Notes under the pieces: generated by a model | Seen by the model: the letters and a program-made list of their open reading frames with translations, nothing else | Database searches by the model: none | What the model was told of the DNA's origin: nothing | Made by a program: the position numbers and the translations under genes | Part shown: positions 1-8,359 of the stretch, piece by piece | Layout: every line of letters begins with the position of its first letter | How positions within the stretch are numbered: position 1 is the stretch's first letter | NCBI GenBank assembly: GCA_900315105.1 | Contig: OMXX01000056.1 | Span: 1 to 29,648, forward strand | Origin: an uncultured Prevotellaceae bacterium | GTDB taxonomy: Bacteria > Bacteroidota > Bacteroidia > Bacteroidales > Bacteroidaceae | Direction: 5' to 3' | Length of the DNA: 29,648 nucleotides

Positions 1-323
1 TTCAGGAAGGGACGCTCGTTGAAGTGCCGTTCAAAACTGCGGGAGAGGAAGCTCATGCCGTCCTTGTGCAGTTCCGGCTCATACCTTTCACGGACAAACC
101 AGTCCTGCTTGTGCAGGATGCTGTAGTCGGGCAGCACCTTGATAGCCTTACACCAGCAGCCGTGAATGGACTCATACTCGGCAGAGGTCACGGTGTAGAG
201 CTCGGGCAGCGTCACCTCATAGCAGACGGTGATGTCCGCATCCTTGGAGACGATGCAGCCGTTCTCCACAGCCAGCAGGGGCAGCTTGTTCTCAACGGTC
301 GTTGCTTTCAGGATATTTCTCAT
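1..323 (-). CDS. traG: TraG-type conjugation ATPase (VirB4-like), N-terminal part only
   Basis: Reading from the ATG at 321-323 toward the window edge gives an uninterrupted frame of about 107 codons beginning MRNILKATTVENKLPLL and continuing through KDADITVCYEVTLPELYTV; there is no stop before base 1, so the gene runs off the window. TraG of CTnDOT-type elements is the VirB4-like ATPase that powers the mating channel, and its N-terminal region typically looks like this; the ATPase motifs lie outside the window. The start overlaps the end of traF by 32 bases, which fits translational coupling in the tra operon. The assignment rests on the N-terminal match and on the fixed gene order traE-traF-traG in these elements. 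Confidence 0.85.
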   Translation of the reverse strand, partial: MRNILKATTVENKLPLLAVENGCIVSKDADITVCYEVTLPELYTVTSAEYESIHGCWCKAIKVLPDYSILHKQDWFVRERYEPELHKDGMSFLSRSFERHFNERPFL

Positions 324-651
324 TCACTCTTTGGTTTAACTTGTTCTTAATGGTCTGGTATGGCTTTTTGCGGTTGATGAGGAAACGGGGCCTGCTTCTC
401 TTTGCCATCAGCTTCATCAGTCCGTACTCCCCGAAGCGTCGGTTGAGGGCGAAGGTCTGCCACACAAGCAGCGAGGCAGACACCACACCCGTACCGATGC
501 ACACCCACTGGTTTACTCCAGCGAGGAAGAGGATGACGAACAGGACGAAGATGGCGAGCAGCCCACCTGCGAAGATAAACAGGTACTGAGCTTTGAGTCC
601 CTTGAACTCAACCGACTGGCCTATACCCTTGTTGATGTTGTACTCAGCCAT
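292..651 (-). CDS. traF: TraF conjugation membrane protein (DUF4133 type)
   Basis: A 119-residue protein starting MAEYNINKGIGQSVEFKGLKAQY, followed by two hydrophobic segments at about residues 25-45 and 50-66 and a basic tail (FGEYGLMKLMAKRSRPRF...). This is the pattern of TraF/DUF4133 proteins of Bacteroidales conjugative transposons, small inner-membrane components of the mating apparatus, with a VirB3-like position next to the VirB4-like ATPase. It lies 42 bases after traE and overlaps the start of traG. Nothing unusual is seen. Confidence 0.9.
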   Translation of the reverse strand: MAEYNINKGIGQSVEFKGLKAQYLFIFAGGLLAIFVLFVILFLAGVNQWVCIGTGVVSASLLVWQTFALNRRFGEYGLMKLMAKRSRPRFLINRKKPYQTIKNKLNQRVNEKYPESNDR

Positions 652-693
652 CTTCCTTTTCCTCCTATACCTTATTATTATATGCGTATAGGG

Positions 694-1002
694 TTAGAGG
701 AAGAAGGAACGGAGGATGGTTGCAGCAACGATGAGGAAGATGCAGGCGCCAAACCAGCTTGCAGCGGTCTTCGAGGTGTCGGGGTCACCACTGGAGAACT
801 TGCCATACACCTTCACGCCTCCGATGAGTCCCACGACGGCACCGATGGCATACACCAGTTTCGTGGCGGGCTCAAAGTAGGAACTGACCATTGACGTGGC
901 TTCGTTGATGCCTGCCAGTCCGTTTCCCTGGGCCATTGCGTTCACACTTGCAGCAACTACGAGTGCTGCGATCATTCCGATTCTCTTGTTGTTCTTTGTC
1001 AT
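694..1002 (-). CDS. traE: TraE conjugation protein (DUF4134 type, VirB2/pilin-like)
   Basis: A 102-residue protein with a signal-peptide-like start (residues 1-25, ending ASVNAMAQ) followed by a mature part with two hydrophobic helices (VYAIGAVVGLIGGVKVYGKF and ASWFGACIFLIVAATILRSFF). Size, signal and two-helix layout match TraE/DUF4134 of CTnDOT-like elements, which is thought to fill the pilin-like role in the mating channel. It is preceded by traD after 35 bases and followed by traF, the conserved order. The start at 1002 is the only ATG that keeps the full signal sequence. Confidence 0.9.
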   Translation of the reverse strand: MTKNNKRIGMIAALVVAASVNAMAQGNGLAGINEATSMVSSYFEPATKLVYAIGAVVGLIGGVKVYGKFSSGDPDTSKTAASWFGACIFLIVAATILRSFFL

Positions 1003-1037
1003 AAAACTAATTTTTAATTGTTAATGAATAATGTTTA

Positions 1038-1739
1038 TTAAATGAAGTTACGGATGTCTATGTCCGTGGATTTCCCAATCATGAAGGACTTGTGTCCTTT
1101 ATCGGTTGCCAATGGTATTTCATCCTCGGCATCTGCCTTTGCCCTCTCACACTTGTCAAGCAGGTCTCGGACTCTGGCTTTGAAGACCGGGTTCTTCTTC
1201 GTCAGGAGATCCAGAAGTTCCGTACCGTCCATCTCTTTGAGTGTCCTGCCAGCCTTCAATTCGTCGTCCTTGCTGGCTTTCGCTCCGTTGGCGACTGAGA
1301 CGGCTTTCTCCATATCCTCACTGGTGAGTCCCGTGGCATATCCCTCAGCCGGATATTCATCCTCGTCATCCTGTTCCTCCTTGGAATAACTGAAACTCTT
1401 GAAAGCCTCTTTTTCTTCTTCGGGAGTCATCTGTCTGAGTGTCTTTTCCTGCTTTGGCGGTGCAAAAGTAACGTCTTTCTCGTCCACTTCCTCACCTTCT
1501 TCCGGAATGGCGGTAAGTGGCGGTGTATTGGCTGCAAGTGGCTTAGTAACACTGGCTCTGACGAGGCTTTTTCCCATAAAATCATGTTCTTGGGCAGGTA
1601 TCTCTTGGGGAGTTTCCTGAATGGCCCTTTCTCCTTTGCAGTCCTTTCCCCGAAACCATTCCAAAGGTTTGATGTCAAACCAGACAAGGTGCAGGAACAC
1701 TATCATCCACACCAGCAATATGATGATTACTATGTCCAT
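1038..1739 (-). CDS. traD: TraD-like conjugation protein
   Basis: A 233-residue protein with one N-terminal membrane helix (about residues 3-23) and a long, highly charged, low-complexity middle (EEGEEVDEKDVTFAPPKQEKTLRQ, DDEDEYPAEGYA), ending in a more ordered region (TLKEMDGTELLDLLTKKNPVFKARVRDLLDKCERAKA). Proteins of this type occupy the slot just upstream of traE in Bacteroidales conjugative transposons and are annotated TraD there; the biochemical role is not known to me. Bases 1513-1542, encoding KPLAANTPPLT, repeat with 28 of 30 identities in the intergenic region at 3443-3472 (see findings). The symbol is given by position and general character, not by a motif. Confidence 0.65.
   Translation of the reverse strand: MDIVIIILLVWMIVFLHLVWFDIKPLEWFRGKDCKGERAIQETPQEIPAQEHDFMGKSLVRASVTKPLAANTPPLTAIPEEGEEVDEKDVTFAPPKQEKTLRQMTPEEEKEAFKSFSYSKEEQDDEDEYPAEGYATGLTSEDMEKAVSVANGAKASKDDELKAGRTLKEMDGTELLDLLTKKNPVFKARVRDLLDKCERAKADAEDEIPLATDKGHKSFMIGKSTDIDIRNFI
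1513..1542. repeat. 30-bp repeat inside traD, second copy in the oriT region
   Basis: This stretch matches 3443-3472 with two mismatches (28 of 30). Inside traD it encodes KPLAANTPPLT on the minus strand; the other copy lies in non-coding DNA upstream of traA. The match is too long to be expected by chance between unrelated parts of one 30-kb window. Confidence 0.8.
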
Positions 1740-1763
1740 TTCTGTTTTCTTTTCAATGAGCTA

Positions 1764-2231
1764 CTAATTATCTTCAAATACATTTCTGTCCCTATCATAC
1801 AGGGTTTTCACCTCATCTCGGTTTTTCTCCCACCATTCATCGAGGATGGAATCAACTATCTGGCCGAGAGTCACCTTGTACACACCCGCTGCAACCGTAA
1901 ATCGGTTATGGTTGTCAAGACGGATGTATGCAGGTTTCCGCTGAATGTTTTCACTGCCGCCTCTCAGCTTACCAAGTGCAGAGCCTTGTGCACTCTGCCT
2001 GGCAGTCCTCTTTGACGGTGCCGCCTCCTTGCTTCTTTGTGGAGGTGAGGGAACATCGTTCTGATTCCGTGAAAGCGTCTCGTTGTCTTCTGATGGTACT
2101 GTTTCATGAGGTGTGTTGTCTGTTTCCTGTGGCGGTTTTCCCATCCTGACACAGCCTCCTTTCTTGTTCATGCTGACGGCTGACAAAAATTCCTCTTCGT
2201 CAATGAAGTCCGCCTTGTTCTTCTTGTCCAT
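1764..2231 (-). CDS. DUF3408-type conjugation protein (TraB/TraC-like)
   Basis: A 155-residue soluble protein. The N-terminal half is charged and probably disordered (about residues 25-95, with runs such as PSPPQRSKEAAPSKRTARQS); the C-terminal part (AYIRLDNHNRFTVAAGVYKVTLGQIVDSILDEWWEKNRDEV) has the strand-helix-helix character of a ribbon-helix-helix-like fold, as in DUF3408 proteins encoded after the ParA gene in Bacteroidales conjugative transposons. Gap to traA is 6 bases and to traD 24 bases, so it belongs to the same operon. A DNA-binding or segregation-partner role beside the ParA-like TraA is plausible but inferred. Element-specific naming varies (TraB or TraC), so no symbol is given. 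Confidence 0.75.
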   Translation of the reverse strand: MDKKNKADFIDEEEFLSAVSMNKKGGCVRMGKPPQETDNTPHETVPSEDNETLSRNQNDVPSPPQRSKEAAPSKRTARQSAQGSALGKLRGGSENIQRKPAYIRLDNHNRFTVAAGVYKVTLGQIVDSILDEWWEKNRDEVKTLYDRDRNVFEDN

Positions 2232-2237
2232 AGTCTG

Positions 2238-3002
2238 CTACTTGCTGATAATGGAAAGAATTTCGTCTGCCAGTTCCTTAATACGGCTTCCACGCAACAA
2301 GTGCTGGTCTGGCAGGAATATGGTGGAACGGAACACGGCCTTTTCCGGCTCGGAAAAGTCACGACGGAAACGCTTGCTGTCAGGAATGCGGGTGTTCAAT
2401 ACAGAGATGCCCAATTCTCCTATGACCTCATCGTAGAGATTATAGATGTCGGTCTTCTCACGACCATCCACCATCGTCCAGAACAGGCATATCTCTTTGG
2501 TGACCGCCTTGCCAGTGGTCATGAGATTGTCCTTGAAGTTGGCAACGAACTGGAGCGCACTCTCCAATACCAGCCTGTCGGCACTGATGGGGACAAAGAT
2601 ATAGTCCATCTGTGACAGAGTGCTCAGCACACCCTTACTGCGGATGGTGCCTGGCAGGTCGAACAACACGATGTCAGGGTTCTCGTCCTCGATAAGAATC
2701 TCAGCCTGGTCGAGTGCGTCAACGGGATTTGTGGCGACAACGGGAAAGATACGCTTGCCCGTCTTACGGAACACGTCCTTTGCCGCTTCCTTGTCCGCCT
2801 CGTTGTTCTTGATGAGCAGCAGTTCGCGCTCTCTTGCATCACTGATGCTGTGCTGGGGATCATCGCAGTCAACAACACCCACATTCATACCTCCGATATT
2901 GTGAAGGTAGTTAGCAAGCAGCATGGTGATTGTGGATTTTCCAATACCGCCTTTCTGTGTTGCTATGGCTACATACAATTCATTAGTTTTTTCTTTACTC
3001 AT
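2238..3002 (-). CDS. traA: TraA, ParA/MinD-family ATPase of the transfer operon
   Basis: A 254-residue ParA-type P-loop ATPase. The deviant Walker A motif KGGIGKS is at residues 17-23, a Walker A'-like VVDCDDPQHS at about 43-52 and the Walker B region VLFDLPG at about 114-120. It is the first gene of the leftward tra operon, as TraA is in CTnDOT-like elements. ParA proteins of this kind bind DNA non-specifically when ATP-bound and move or hold DNA cargo; in these elements the exact task is not settled. The start ATG at 3000-3002 precedes MSKEKTNELYVAIATQKGG, the normal N-terminus. About 950 bases of non-coding DNA lie upstream and should hold its promoter. Confidence 0.92.
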   Translation of the reverse strand: MSKEKTNELYVAIATQKGGIGKSTITMLLANYLHNIGGMNVGVVDCDDPQHSISDARERELLLIKNNEADKEAAKDVFRKTGKRIFPVVATNPVDALDQAEILIEDENPDIVLFDLPGTIRSKGVLSTLSQMDYIFVPISADRLVLESALQFVANFKDNLMTTGKAVTKEICLFWTMVDGREKTDIYNLYDEVIGELGISVLNTRIPDSKRFRRDFSEPEKAVFRSTIFLPDQHLLRGSRIKELADEILSIISK

Positions 3003-3437
3003 GTCTTTACTTCTTTAATGTTATATATGTGGATTAACTTATCCATTCACTCGCTTGTCGCTTCATTTATCGGTATATAGAAGTACACAGTTGAATGCCT
3101 ATGGCTTCAAATACGCACTTATTCCTCAAAATGAATCGTTGACTATGTATGAATGCGGATAGACGATTGAATAATTATCGCCGTCTTTATCCAATCAGAT
3201 AATGGTATATTCATATCAATATTTATTCATATCATTATATCCATATATCAATATCTTAATGTGCATCAATGTGGGCATTCATACAGATGTCAATCTATTC
3301 ACTTACTTGTCTGGTCACGTATGTGATTATTCGATTCTTTACTTGCTTTCATAATTGCATGTTTTGATGTTTGCGGAACTATTTCCGTATGCAAAGGAAC
3401 ACATATTTAGCCATGCACGGATGGATTACGGGGCAGT

Positions 3438-3475
3438 TGGCTGTAAGTGGCGGTGAACTGGCTGCAAGTGGCGGT
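3438..3475. repeat. Two direct 17-bp repeats, 21-bp period
   Basis: TGGCTGTAAGTGGCGGT at 3438-3454 and TGGCTGCAAGTGGCGGT at 3459-3475 differ at one base and start 21 bases apart, two turns of the helix, so a protein binding both would sit on one face. The longer block 3443-3472 also occurs inside traD at 1513-1542. An iteron-like binding site for a relaxosome or Tra protein is a reasonable guess. Confidence 0.75.
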
Positions 3476-3678
3476 TTGCGCCTATTCCGCAGCCCGTAAA
3501 ATCACCGTAATTTTGCAGCCGGATTTAGATGTGATACGCAGGTGAGCGAGACCTGACAAGTCCATCCTGCTTCCTGTCTGGAAGGTTCCAACCTCTCACG
3601 CAAGGCGGAAACAGTCTTTTTCTTTTCACAGAACAGAGAGATGTCCAACCGCCGATGTCGGTAGAAAGAACTAATCCA

Positions 3679-3834
3679 ACCGCATCATGCGGTATAGGGA
3701 GCAATCCATCTGACCTGTCTTTAAGACCTGTCAGAGCACGTCCGCTCTTCAAGCGGATTTTAATGTTCTCAAGAACATAGCAAGGTATGTTTTGAGCCGC
3801 TCAGAACTACGTTAGCCGCTCAAAACCCCTTGCT
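3679..3834. repeat. Cluster of four inverted repeats upstream of mobA
   Basis: Four hairpins follow one another. ACCGCA/TGCGGT is at 3679-3693 (3-base loop). TCCGCT/AGCGGA is at 3741-3757 (5-base loop), followed by TTTT-like sequence. ATGTTCT/AGAACAT is at 3763-3778 (2-base loop). A long imperfect one pairs AGCAAGG+TTTTGAG (3779-3796) with CTCAAAA+CCTTGCT (3819-3834). Between the first two lie two ACCTGTC direct repeats. The density and position just before mobA fit an oriT; the second hairpin could also be a weak terminator. Confidence 0.7.
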
Positions 3835-3952
3835 CTGCCGAGGGCTGGGGCTGTCCTCCGAAGTCGGACTGCCCGTTGATACTGCCGTAGGCGCACATAG
3901 TTCATGCAAGCAGTGAGTGATAACCATATTGTCAAACAAAACAGATTAAGAA

Positions 3953-4372
3953 ATGAACAAGAAACAGAATAAAGGAGGGAGAAATCCCAAGATTGATCCG
4001 GCGGTTTACCGCTATTATGTGCGGTTCAACAGCAAGGAGCATGAGCGGTTCCTGCACATGTTCGAGCGTTCAGGCATGGCACATCCGTCCGTTTTCATCA
4101 AGGCGCAGTTCTTCGGTGAGACATTCCATGTGGTCACCTTCGACAAGGGACTGCACGAATACTACACAAAACTGAGCGACTTTCACGCTCAGTTCCGTAT
4201 GGTTGGCAACAACTACAACCAGACTTTGAAGGAACTGAGAAGCCACTTTTCCGAGCGCAGGGCAATGGCACTGACCTACAAACTGGAGAAGTACATGCAG
4301 CAGTTAGTAGAGATTGCTACGAAGATTGTGGAACTTACAAACGAATACAGGGATAAATGGTCGCAAAGATAA
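3953..4372 (+). CDS. mobA: MobA, relaxosome accessory protein
   Basis: A 139-residue basic protein starting MNKKQNKGGRNPKIDPAVYRYYVRFN, with a small ribbon-helix-helix-like N-terminal part (residues 17-55) and a helical C-terminal half (MVGNNYNQTLKELRSHF...KYMQQLVEIATKIVELT). This is the MobC/MobA-type mobilisation protein of Bacteroidales elements, which binds oriT and helps load the relaxase. The sequence NNYNQ near residue 85 is typical of this family. It overlaps the relaxase gene by 16 bases, the usual arrangement. In CTnDOT naming it is mobA. Confidence 0.88.
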   Translation: MNKKQNKGGRNPKIDPAVYRYYVRFNSKEHERFLHMFERSGMAHPSVFIKAQFFGETFHVVTFDKGLHEYYTKLSDFHAQFRMVGNNYNQTLKELRSHFSERRAMALTYKLEKYMQQLVEIATKIVELTNEYRDKWSQR

Positions 4373-5641
4373 GTTTCGGCAACTCGCTCTTTGGGGCACT
4401 GGCCTACAACGGCGAGAAGATCAACAAGGACGAGGGCAAGCTGCTTGCCACCAACCGCATCTTCGATGATGGTTCCGGCAAGGTGGACATACGCAAGGCA
4501 CTGGAGGACTTCATGCACTTCATCCCCGACCGATGCCGCACGGAGAATCCTGTAGTACATATCTCCCTCAATCCACATCCTGACGACAAACTGACGGACA
4601 CGGATATGGAGAATATCGCCCGTGAGTATATGGAGAAGATTGGTTTTGGCGGGCAGCCCTATATGGTCTATAAGCACGAGGACATTGACCGCCACCACAT
4701 GCACATCGTTACCATCCGTGTAAAGGAGGACGGCAAGGCCATCAGTTCCAGTCGAACTGGAGAAGAAGTACAATCTGCACACGGCAGAACGTGGGCAGGC
4801 TATTTCCGAGATTCCTCTCCGCAAGGTGAATGCCAGTGAGGGTAATGTGAAGAAGCAGATAGCCAACACCGTCAAGGCGGTTGTCCGTGGCTACCACTAT
4901 CAGACTTTGGGAGAACTCCGTGCCGTCCTCTCCTTATATAATATAGATGTGGAGGAAACACGGGGCATAGCCCGTAACCGTGAGTATCACGGACTGGTCT
5001 ATTCTGCCACCGATGATAACGGCAACAAGGTTGGCAATCCGTTCAAGGCTTCCAAAATCGGGCCGTCTGTCGGCTACGAGGCAGTTCAGAAGCGTTTCGC
5101 ATGGTCGAAGAAACAGATTGCAGACAAGGGCATAGCCGCTTCGCTGAAAGAAAAGATACTGCCCATAGTGGCGGCAAGTTCCAACGCAAAGGACTTCAAA
5201 AGCCGCTTGCAGGCTCAGGGTATGGACGTGGTTTTCCGCTACACGGACACGGGACGCATCTATGGAGCCACCTTCATTGACCATGACAGCCGCAGCGTTC
5301 TGAATGGTTCGCGTATGTGCAAGGAACTTTCTGCAAATGCACTGGAGCAGTATTTCAACAATCCTCACAACCATGAGCAGACGCAGCAGGGACAGACAAC
5401 CGACCAAGGACAGTCCACACAAGAACGTGCAGTACATGGAACTGGTGGAGGACAGCAGTCATCAGGTTCCGACCACTGGCAGAGCCAGTCAACTCCAGCT
5501 TCAGACTTCGACCACTCTCATTCCGACTTCGACGGCTTCGGCTTGTTCACCACTGATAACCCGGCGGTCGATCCTGCCGAAGAAGAGTTTAGAAGACGGA
5601 TGCAGAGAAAGAAGAAGAAACGTCGTGGTCCGAAACTCTGA
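4357..5641 (+). pseudogene. mobB: MobB relaxase, disrupted by a frame-shifting deletion
   Basis: The first frame (4357-4839) encodes a relaxase N-terminus: MVAKISFGNSLFGALAYNGEKIN with a candidate catalytic Tyr, and the metal-binding histidine motif HEDIDRHHMH at about residues 108-117. After KEDGKAIS (about residue 129) it runs into out-of-frame sequence. The rest of the relaxase continues in another frame from about 4751 (VELEKKYNLHTAERGQAISEIPL...) to the stop at 5641, where the C-terminal tail is Gln/Ser-rich and then basic. Compared with related relaxases about a dozen residues are missing at the junction, so this is a small deletion plus frameshift, not a single-base slip. The junction lies exactly in a perfect hairpin (TCCAGT/ACTGGA, 4747-4761). 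A GTG at 4826 could start the second fragment, but that product would lack the nicking domain. Transfer by this copy alone should be impaired. Confidence 0.85.
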
Positions 5642-5691
5642 TTATCTGTTATTCAAATGCTATTTAATCACAATTCAAATTCTATTTTACT

Positions 5692-7656
5692 ATGCAACAA
5701 GAAGACGATTTGAGGGCACTGGCGAAAATCATGGACTTTCTCCGTGCCGTGAGTATCATCCTTGTGGTGATGAATGTCTATTGGTATTGTTATGCCACCG
5801 TAGAGGGGCACGGCATCAACATCGGTGTTGTTGACCGCATCCTGCTTAACTTCAACCGTGAGGCAGGGCTGTTTCACTCAGTCCTTTACACCAAACTCTT
5901 TGCACTGCTCCTGCTTGCCCTCTCATGCCTCGGCACGAAGGGAGTCATCAACGAGAAGATTACCTGGCCGAGAATCTGGGCAGTCCTCGGTGCAGGCTTT
6001 GTGTTCTACTTCATCATCAACTGGTGGATGCTGCTGTTACCCATCCATGCGGACGTGGTGACGGCACTCTACATCCTCACGATTGCCACTGGCTACATCT
6101 GCCTGATGATGGCTGGTCTGTGGATGAGCCGCCTGCTAAAGCACCATCTGATGGAGGATGTCTTCAATAACGAGAACGAGAGTTTTCAACAGGAGACACG
6201 GCTGATGGAGAACGAGTATTCCGTCAACCTGCCCACCCGTTTCTACTACAAGAAGAAATGGAACAGAGGTTGGATCAATGTGGTCAACCCATTCCGTGCC
6301 ACCATTGTACTCGGTACACCGGGTAGCGGCAAGTCGTATGCTGTGGTGAACAACTTCATCAAGCAGCAGATTGAGAAAGGCTATTCGCTCTACTGCTACG
6401 ACTACAAGTACCCAGACCTTTCCACCATTGCCTTCAACCATCTGCTGAAACATTCTGAAGGCTACAAGGTCAAGCCGAAGTTTTATGTCATCAACTTCGA
6501 CGACCCACGGCGCGATGCCTACGAGAGCGCCTACACCATCATGCTTAACCTTAACCGTACATGGGTGCAGAAGCAGGGTGACTTCTTCGTGGAGTCTCCT
6601 ATCATCCTCTTTGCTGCAGTGATATGGTTCCTACGGCTCTATCAAGGTGGCAAGTACTGTACCTTCCCCCATGCAATAGAACTGCTTAACCGCAGGTACG
6701 AGGACATTTTCCCCATTCTCACGTCCTACCCAGAGTTGGAGAACTACCTTTCACCCTTCATGGACGCATGGCTCGGTGGAGCGCAAGAGCAGCTTCAGGG
6801 GCAGATAGCATCTGCCAAGATTCCGCTGTCCCGTATGATTTCCCCGCAACTCTATTGGGTGATGTCTGACAGCGAGTTTACGCTTGACATCAACAACCCC
6901 GACGAGCCGAAAATCCTGTGTGTCGGTAACAATCCCGACCGTCAGAACATCTACGGTGCAGCCCTCGGTCTGTATAATAGCCGTATCGTGAAACTCATCA
7001 ACAAGAAGGGCAAGTTGAAATCATCGGTCATCATTGACGAGTTGCCAACCATCTACTTCAAGGGACTCGACAACCTCATCGCCACCGCCCGAAGCAACAA
7101 GGTGGCCGTCTGTCTCGGTTTTCAGGACTTCTCGCAACTCGTCCGCGACTATGGCGACAAGGAGGCGAAGGTGGTGATGAACACAGTCGGCAACATCTTC
7201 AGTGGGCAGGTGGTCGGCGAGACCGCCAAGCAGCTCAGTGATCGTTTCGGAAAGGTGCTCCAGAAACGCCAGTCGATTTCCATCAACCGCCAGGATGTTT
7301 CCACCTCCATCAACACGCAGATGGACAGTCTTATCCCGCCCAGCAAGATTTCGGGACTTACGCAGGGAATGTTTGTCGGCTCTGTGTCCGACAACTTCAA
7401 CGAGCGTATTGAGCAGAAGATTTTCCATGCTGAGATTGTGGTGGACTCTGCCAAGGTGGATGCCGAGATGAAACACTACCAGCCCATCCCCGTCATTGCA
7501 GACTTCACCGATGCCAATGGCAACGACATCATGGAGCAGACCATCCGTGACAACTATAACCGCATCAAGGATGATGTAAAGCAGATAGTCCACGATGAAC
7601 TGGAGCGAATCAAGAATGACCCAACACTGCAACACCTGTTGCAGCAAAAGGGGTGA
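5692..7656 (+). CDS. mobC: MobC coupling protein (VirD4/TraG-type, YWFCY domain)
   Basis: A 654-residue type IV coupling ATPase. The N-terminus carries the YWFCY-type segment (MNVYWYCYATVEGHG, about residues 23-37) and about four membrane helices to residue 150. The Walker A motif GTPGSGKS is at about 208-215 and Walker B VIIDE at about 446-450. The protein brings the relaxase-DNA complex to the mating channel and drives DNA transfer. It is the third gene of the mobABC block, 50 bases after mobB. Length and motifs are normal, so this gene looks intact although the upstream relaxase is not. The gene ends just before a strong inverted repeat at 7662-7702. Confidence 0.93.
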   Translation: MQQEDDLRALAKIMDFLRAVSIILVVMNVYWYCYATVEGHGINIGVVDRILLNFNREAGLFHSVLYTKLFALLLLALSCLGTKGVINEKITWPRIWAVLGAGFVFYFIINWWMLLLPIHADVVTALYILTIATGYICLMMAGLWMSRLLKHHLMEDVFNNENESFQQETRLMENEYSVNLPTRFYYKKKWNRGWINVVNPFRATIVLGTPGSGKSYAVVNNFIKQQIEKGYSLYCYDYKYPDLSTIAFNHLLKHSEGYKVKPKFYVINFDDPRRDAYESAYTIMLNLNRTWVQKQGDFFVESPIILFAAVIWFLRLYQGGKYCTFPHAIELLNRRYEDIFPILTSYPELENYLSPFMDAWLGGAQEQLQGQIASAKIPLSRMISPQLYWVMSDSEFTLDINNPDEPKILCVGNNPDRQNIYGAALGLYNSRIVKLINKKGKLKSSVIIDELPTIYFKGLDNLIATARSNKVAVCLGFQDFSQLVRDYGDKEAKVVMNTVGNIFSGQVVGETAKQLSDRFGKVLQKRQSISINRQDVSTSINTQMDSLIPPSKISGLTQGMFVGSVSDNFNERIEQKIFHAEIVVDSAKVDAEMKHYQPIPVIADFTDANGNDIMEQTIRDNYNRIKDDVKQIVHDELERIKNDPTLQHLLQQKG

Positions 7657-7661
7657 TAAAA

Positions 7662-7702
7662 CAAAATTTCGGCAATAAGACAGGCTTATTGCCGAAATTT
7701 TG
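7662..7702. terminator. Bidirectional terminator between mobC and rteC copy 1
   Basis: A perfect 18-bp inverted repeat (left arm CAAAATTTCGGCAATAAG at 7662-7679, right arm 7685-7702) with a five-base loop lies 6 bases after the mobC stop. A-rich and T-rich ends of the stem make it usable on both strands. It separates convergent transcription of the mob operon and the minus-strand rteC remnant. Confidence 0.85.
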
Positions 7703-7719
7703 CTGTTAGTGATGGTGTG

Positions 7720-8305
7720 TTATTTCCTTGCTGCCTGTTTGCGGTCATCCTCCTTCATCCGCCAGTTCTGTTCATTGGTCATCTCTTGCAGGGAGGTGGC
7801 ACGGTTGTCGAGTTTCACTTCATTTTTCATCCTTATAGGTGATATAGCAGTTTGCTAGAGGTTTTTCGATGTCAAGGAACCGCATGAAGGTCGTGAGCAT
7901 GTCTCCCAGCAAGACATCGCCGTCATTGATACACTTCTTGGTGTGCAGGCCGTAGATAAGTTCTATGAAGTCCGTGTTCTGTCCTGTCCATCGTAATCCT
8001 GACGATTTGTTCCTCCTTGTAGGGGCAGATGTTATTATCTTGCCGTCGACAATGAGTTTGAGCACTTTCCGTACAAAGGCCAAAGCTTTCTTTACATAGA
8101 GGTTGATTTCATCCGAAAATCCCTCTAAGAATTGCAGCTCTATTTCTACATAAGTAAGTGCTATTGCATTATAATCATCATCCTTTTCTTCGCATAGATT
8201 AATTACTTGACGAACAAAATCCAAATAGGCGGATTCTATGTCAATGTCTGCCTCTTTGTGTACCAGTTTGAAAAAACTGTTTTCTGTTAATACGAAATAA
8301 TTCAT
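7720..8305 (-). pseudogene. rteC: Second rteC copy with +1 frameshift near its 3' end
   Basis: From the ATG at 8303-8305 (MNYFVLTENSFFKLVHKEAD...) the protein aligns without gaps to the intact RteC at 25097-25681, sharing blocks such as LRWTGQNTDFIELIYGLHTKKCIN. At ANCYITYKD it hits a TGA (7820-7822) after a run of five A (plus-strand T at 7823-7827). Removing one base restores the frame to the shared C-terminus LDNRATSLQEMTNEQNWRMK and a stop at 7720-7722. The total span is 586 bases against 585 for the intact gene, exactly one extra base. RteC activates the excision genes in CTnDOT. The 168-residue product of the open frame would lack about 30 C-terminal residues. A homopolymer error in the assembly is an alternative explanation. 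Confidence 0.85.
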
Positions 8306-8359
8306 TGTTATCCTTTCTGTTTGCATATCAACAATGTTTATTGAAACATCATTGTTCTT

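Larger units (their letters stand above)
3003..3952. other. Non-coding region between traA and mobA, probable oriT
   Basis: This 950-base gap separates the divergent traA (minus) and mobA (plus) operons, so it should contain both promoters. Bases 3003-3400 are AT-rich and hold only scattered short repeats, for example TGTATGAATGC (3146-3156) and its inverse (3275-3285). Bases 3438-3475 carry a direct repeat. Bases 3679-3834 carry four successive inverted repeats ending about 118 bases before the mobA start. In mobilisable and conjugative elements the nick site usually lies just upstream of the mobA/relaxase genes among such hairpins, so I call this the oriT region by position and structure. 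The nick site itself is not identified. No convincing gene was found inside. Confidence 0.6.

Noticed and set aside
3120..3290. TGTATGAATGC and its inverse (3146-3156, 3275-3285) as element end or attachment site
   Set aside because: No integrase gene nearby and no target duplication; the inverted pair is 11 bp and widely spaced.
3525..3752. Open frame of 75 codons on the minus strand within the probable oriT
   Set aside because: It has no recognisable protein character and covers the hairpin cluster; regulatory or transfer-origin DNA explains the sequence better.
4739..4839. Programmed frameshift in mobB
   Set aside because: Residues are missing at the junction, so no ribosomal shift would restore a normal relaxase; no slippery heptamer is present.
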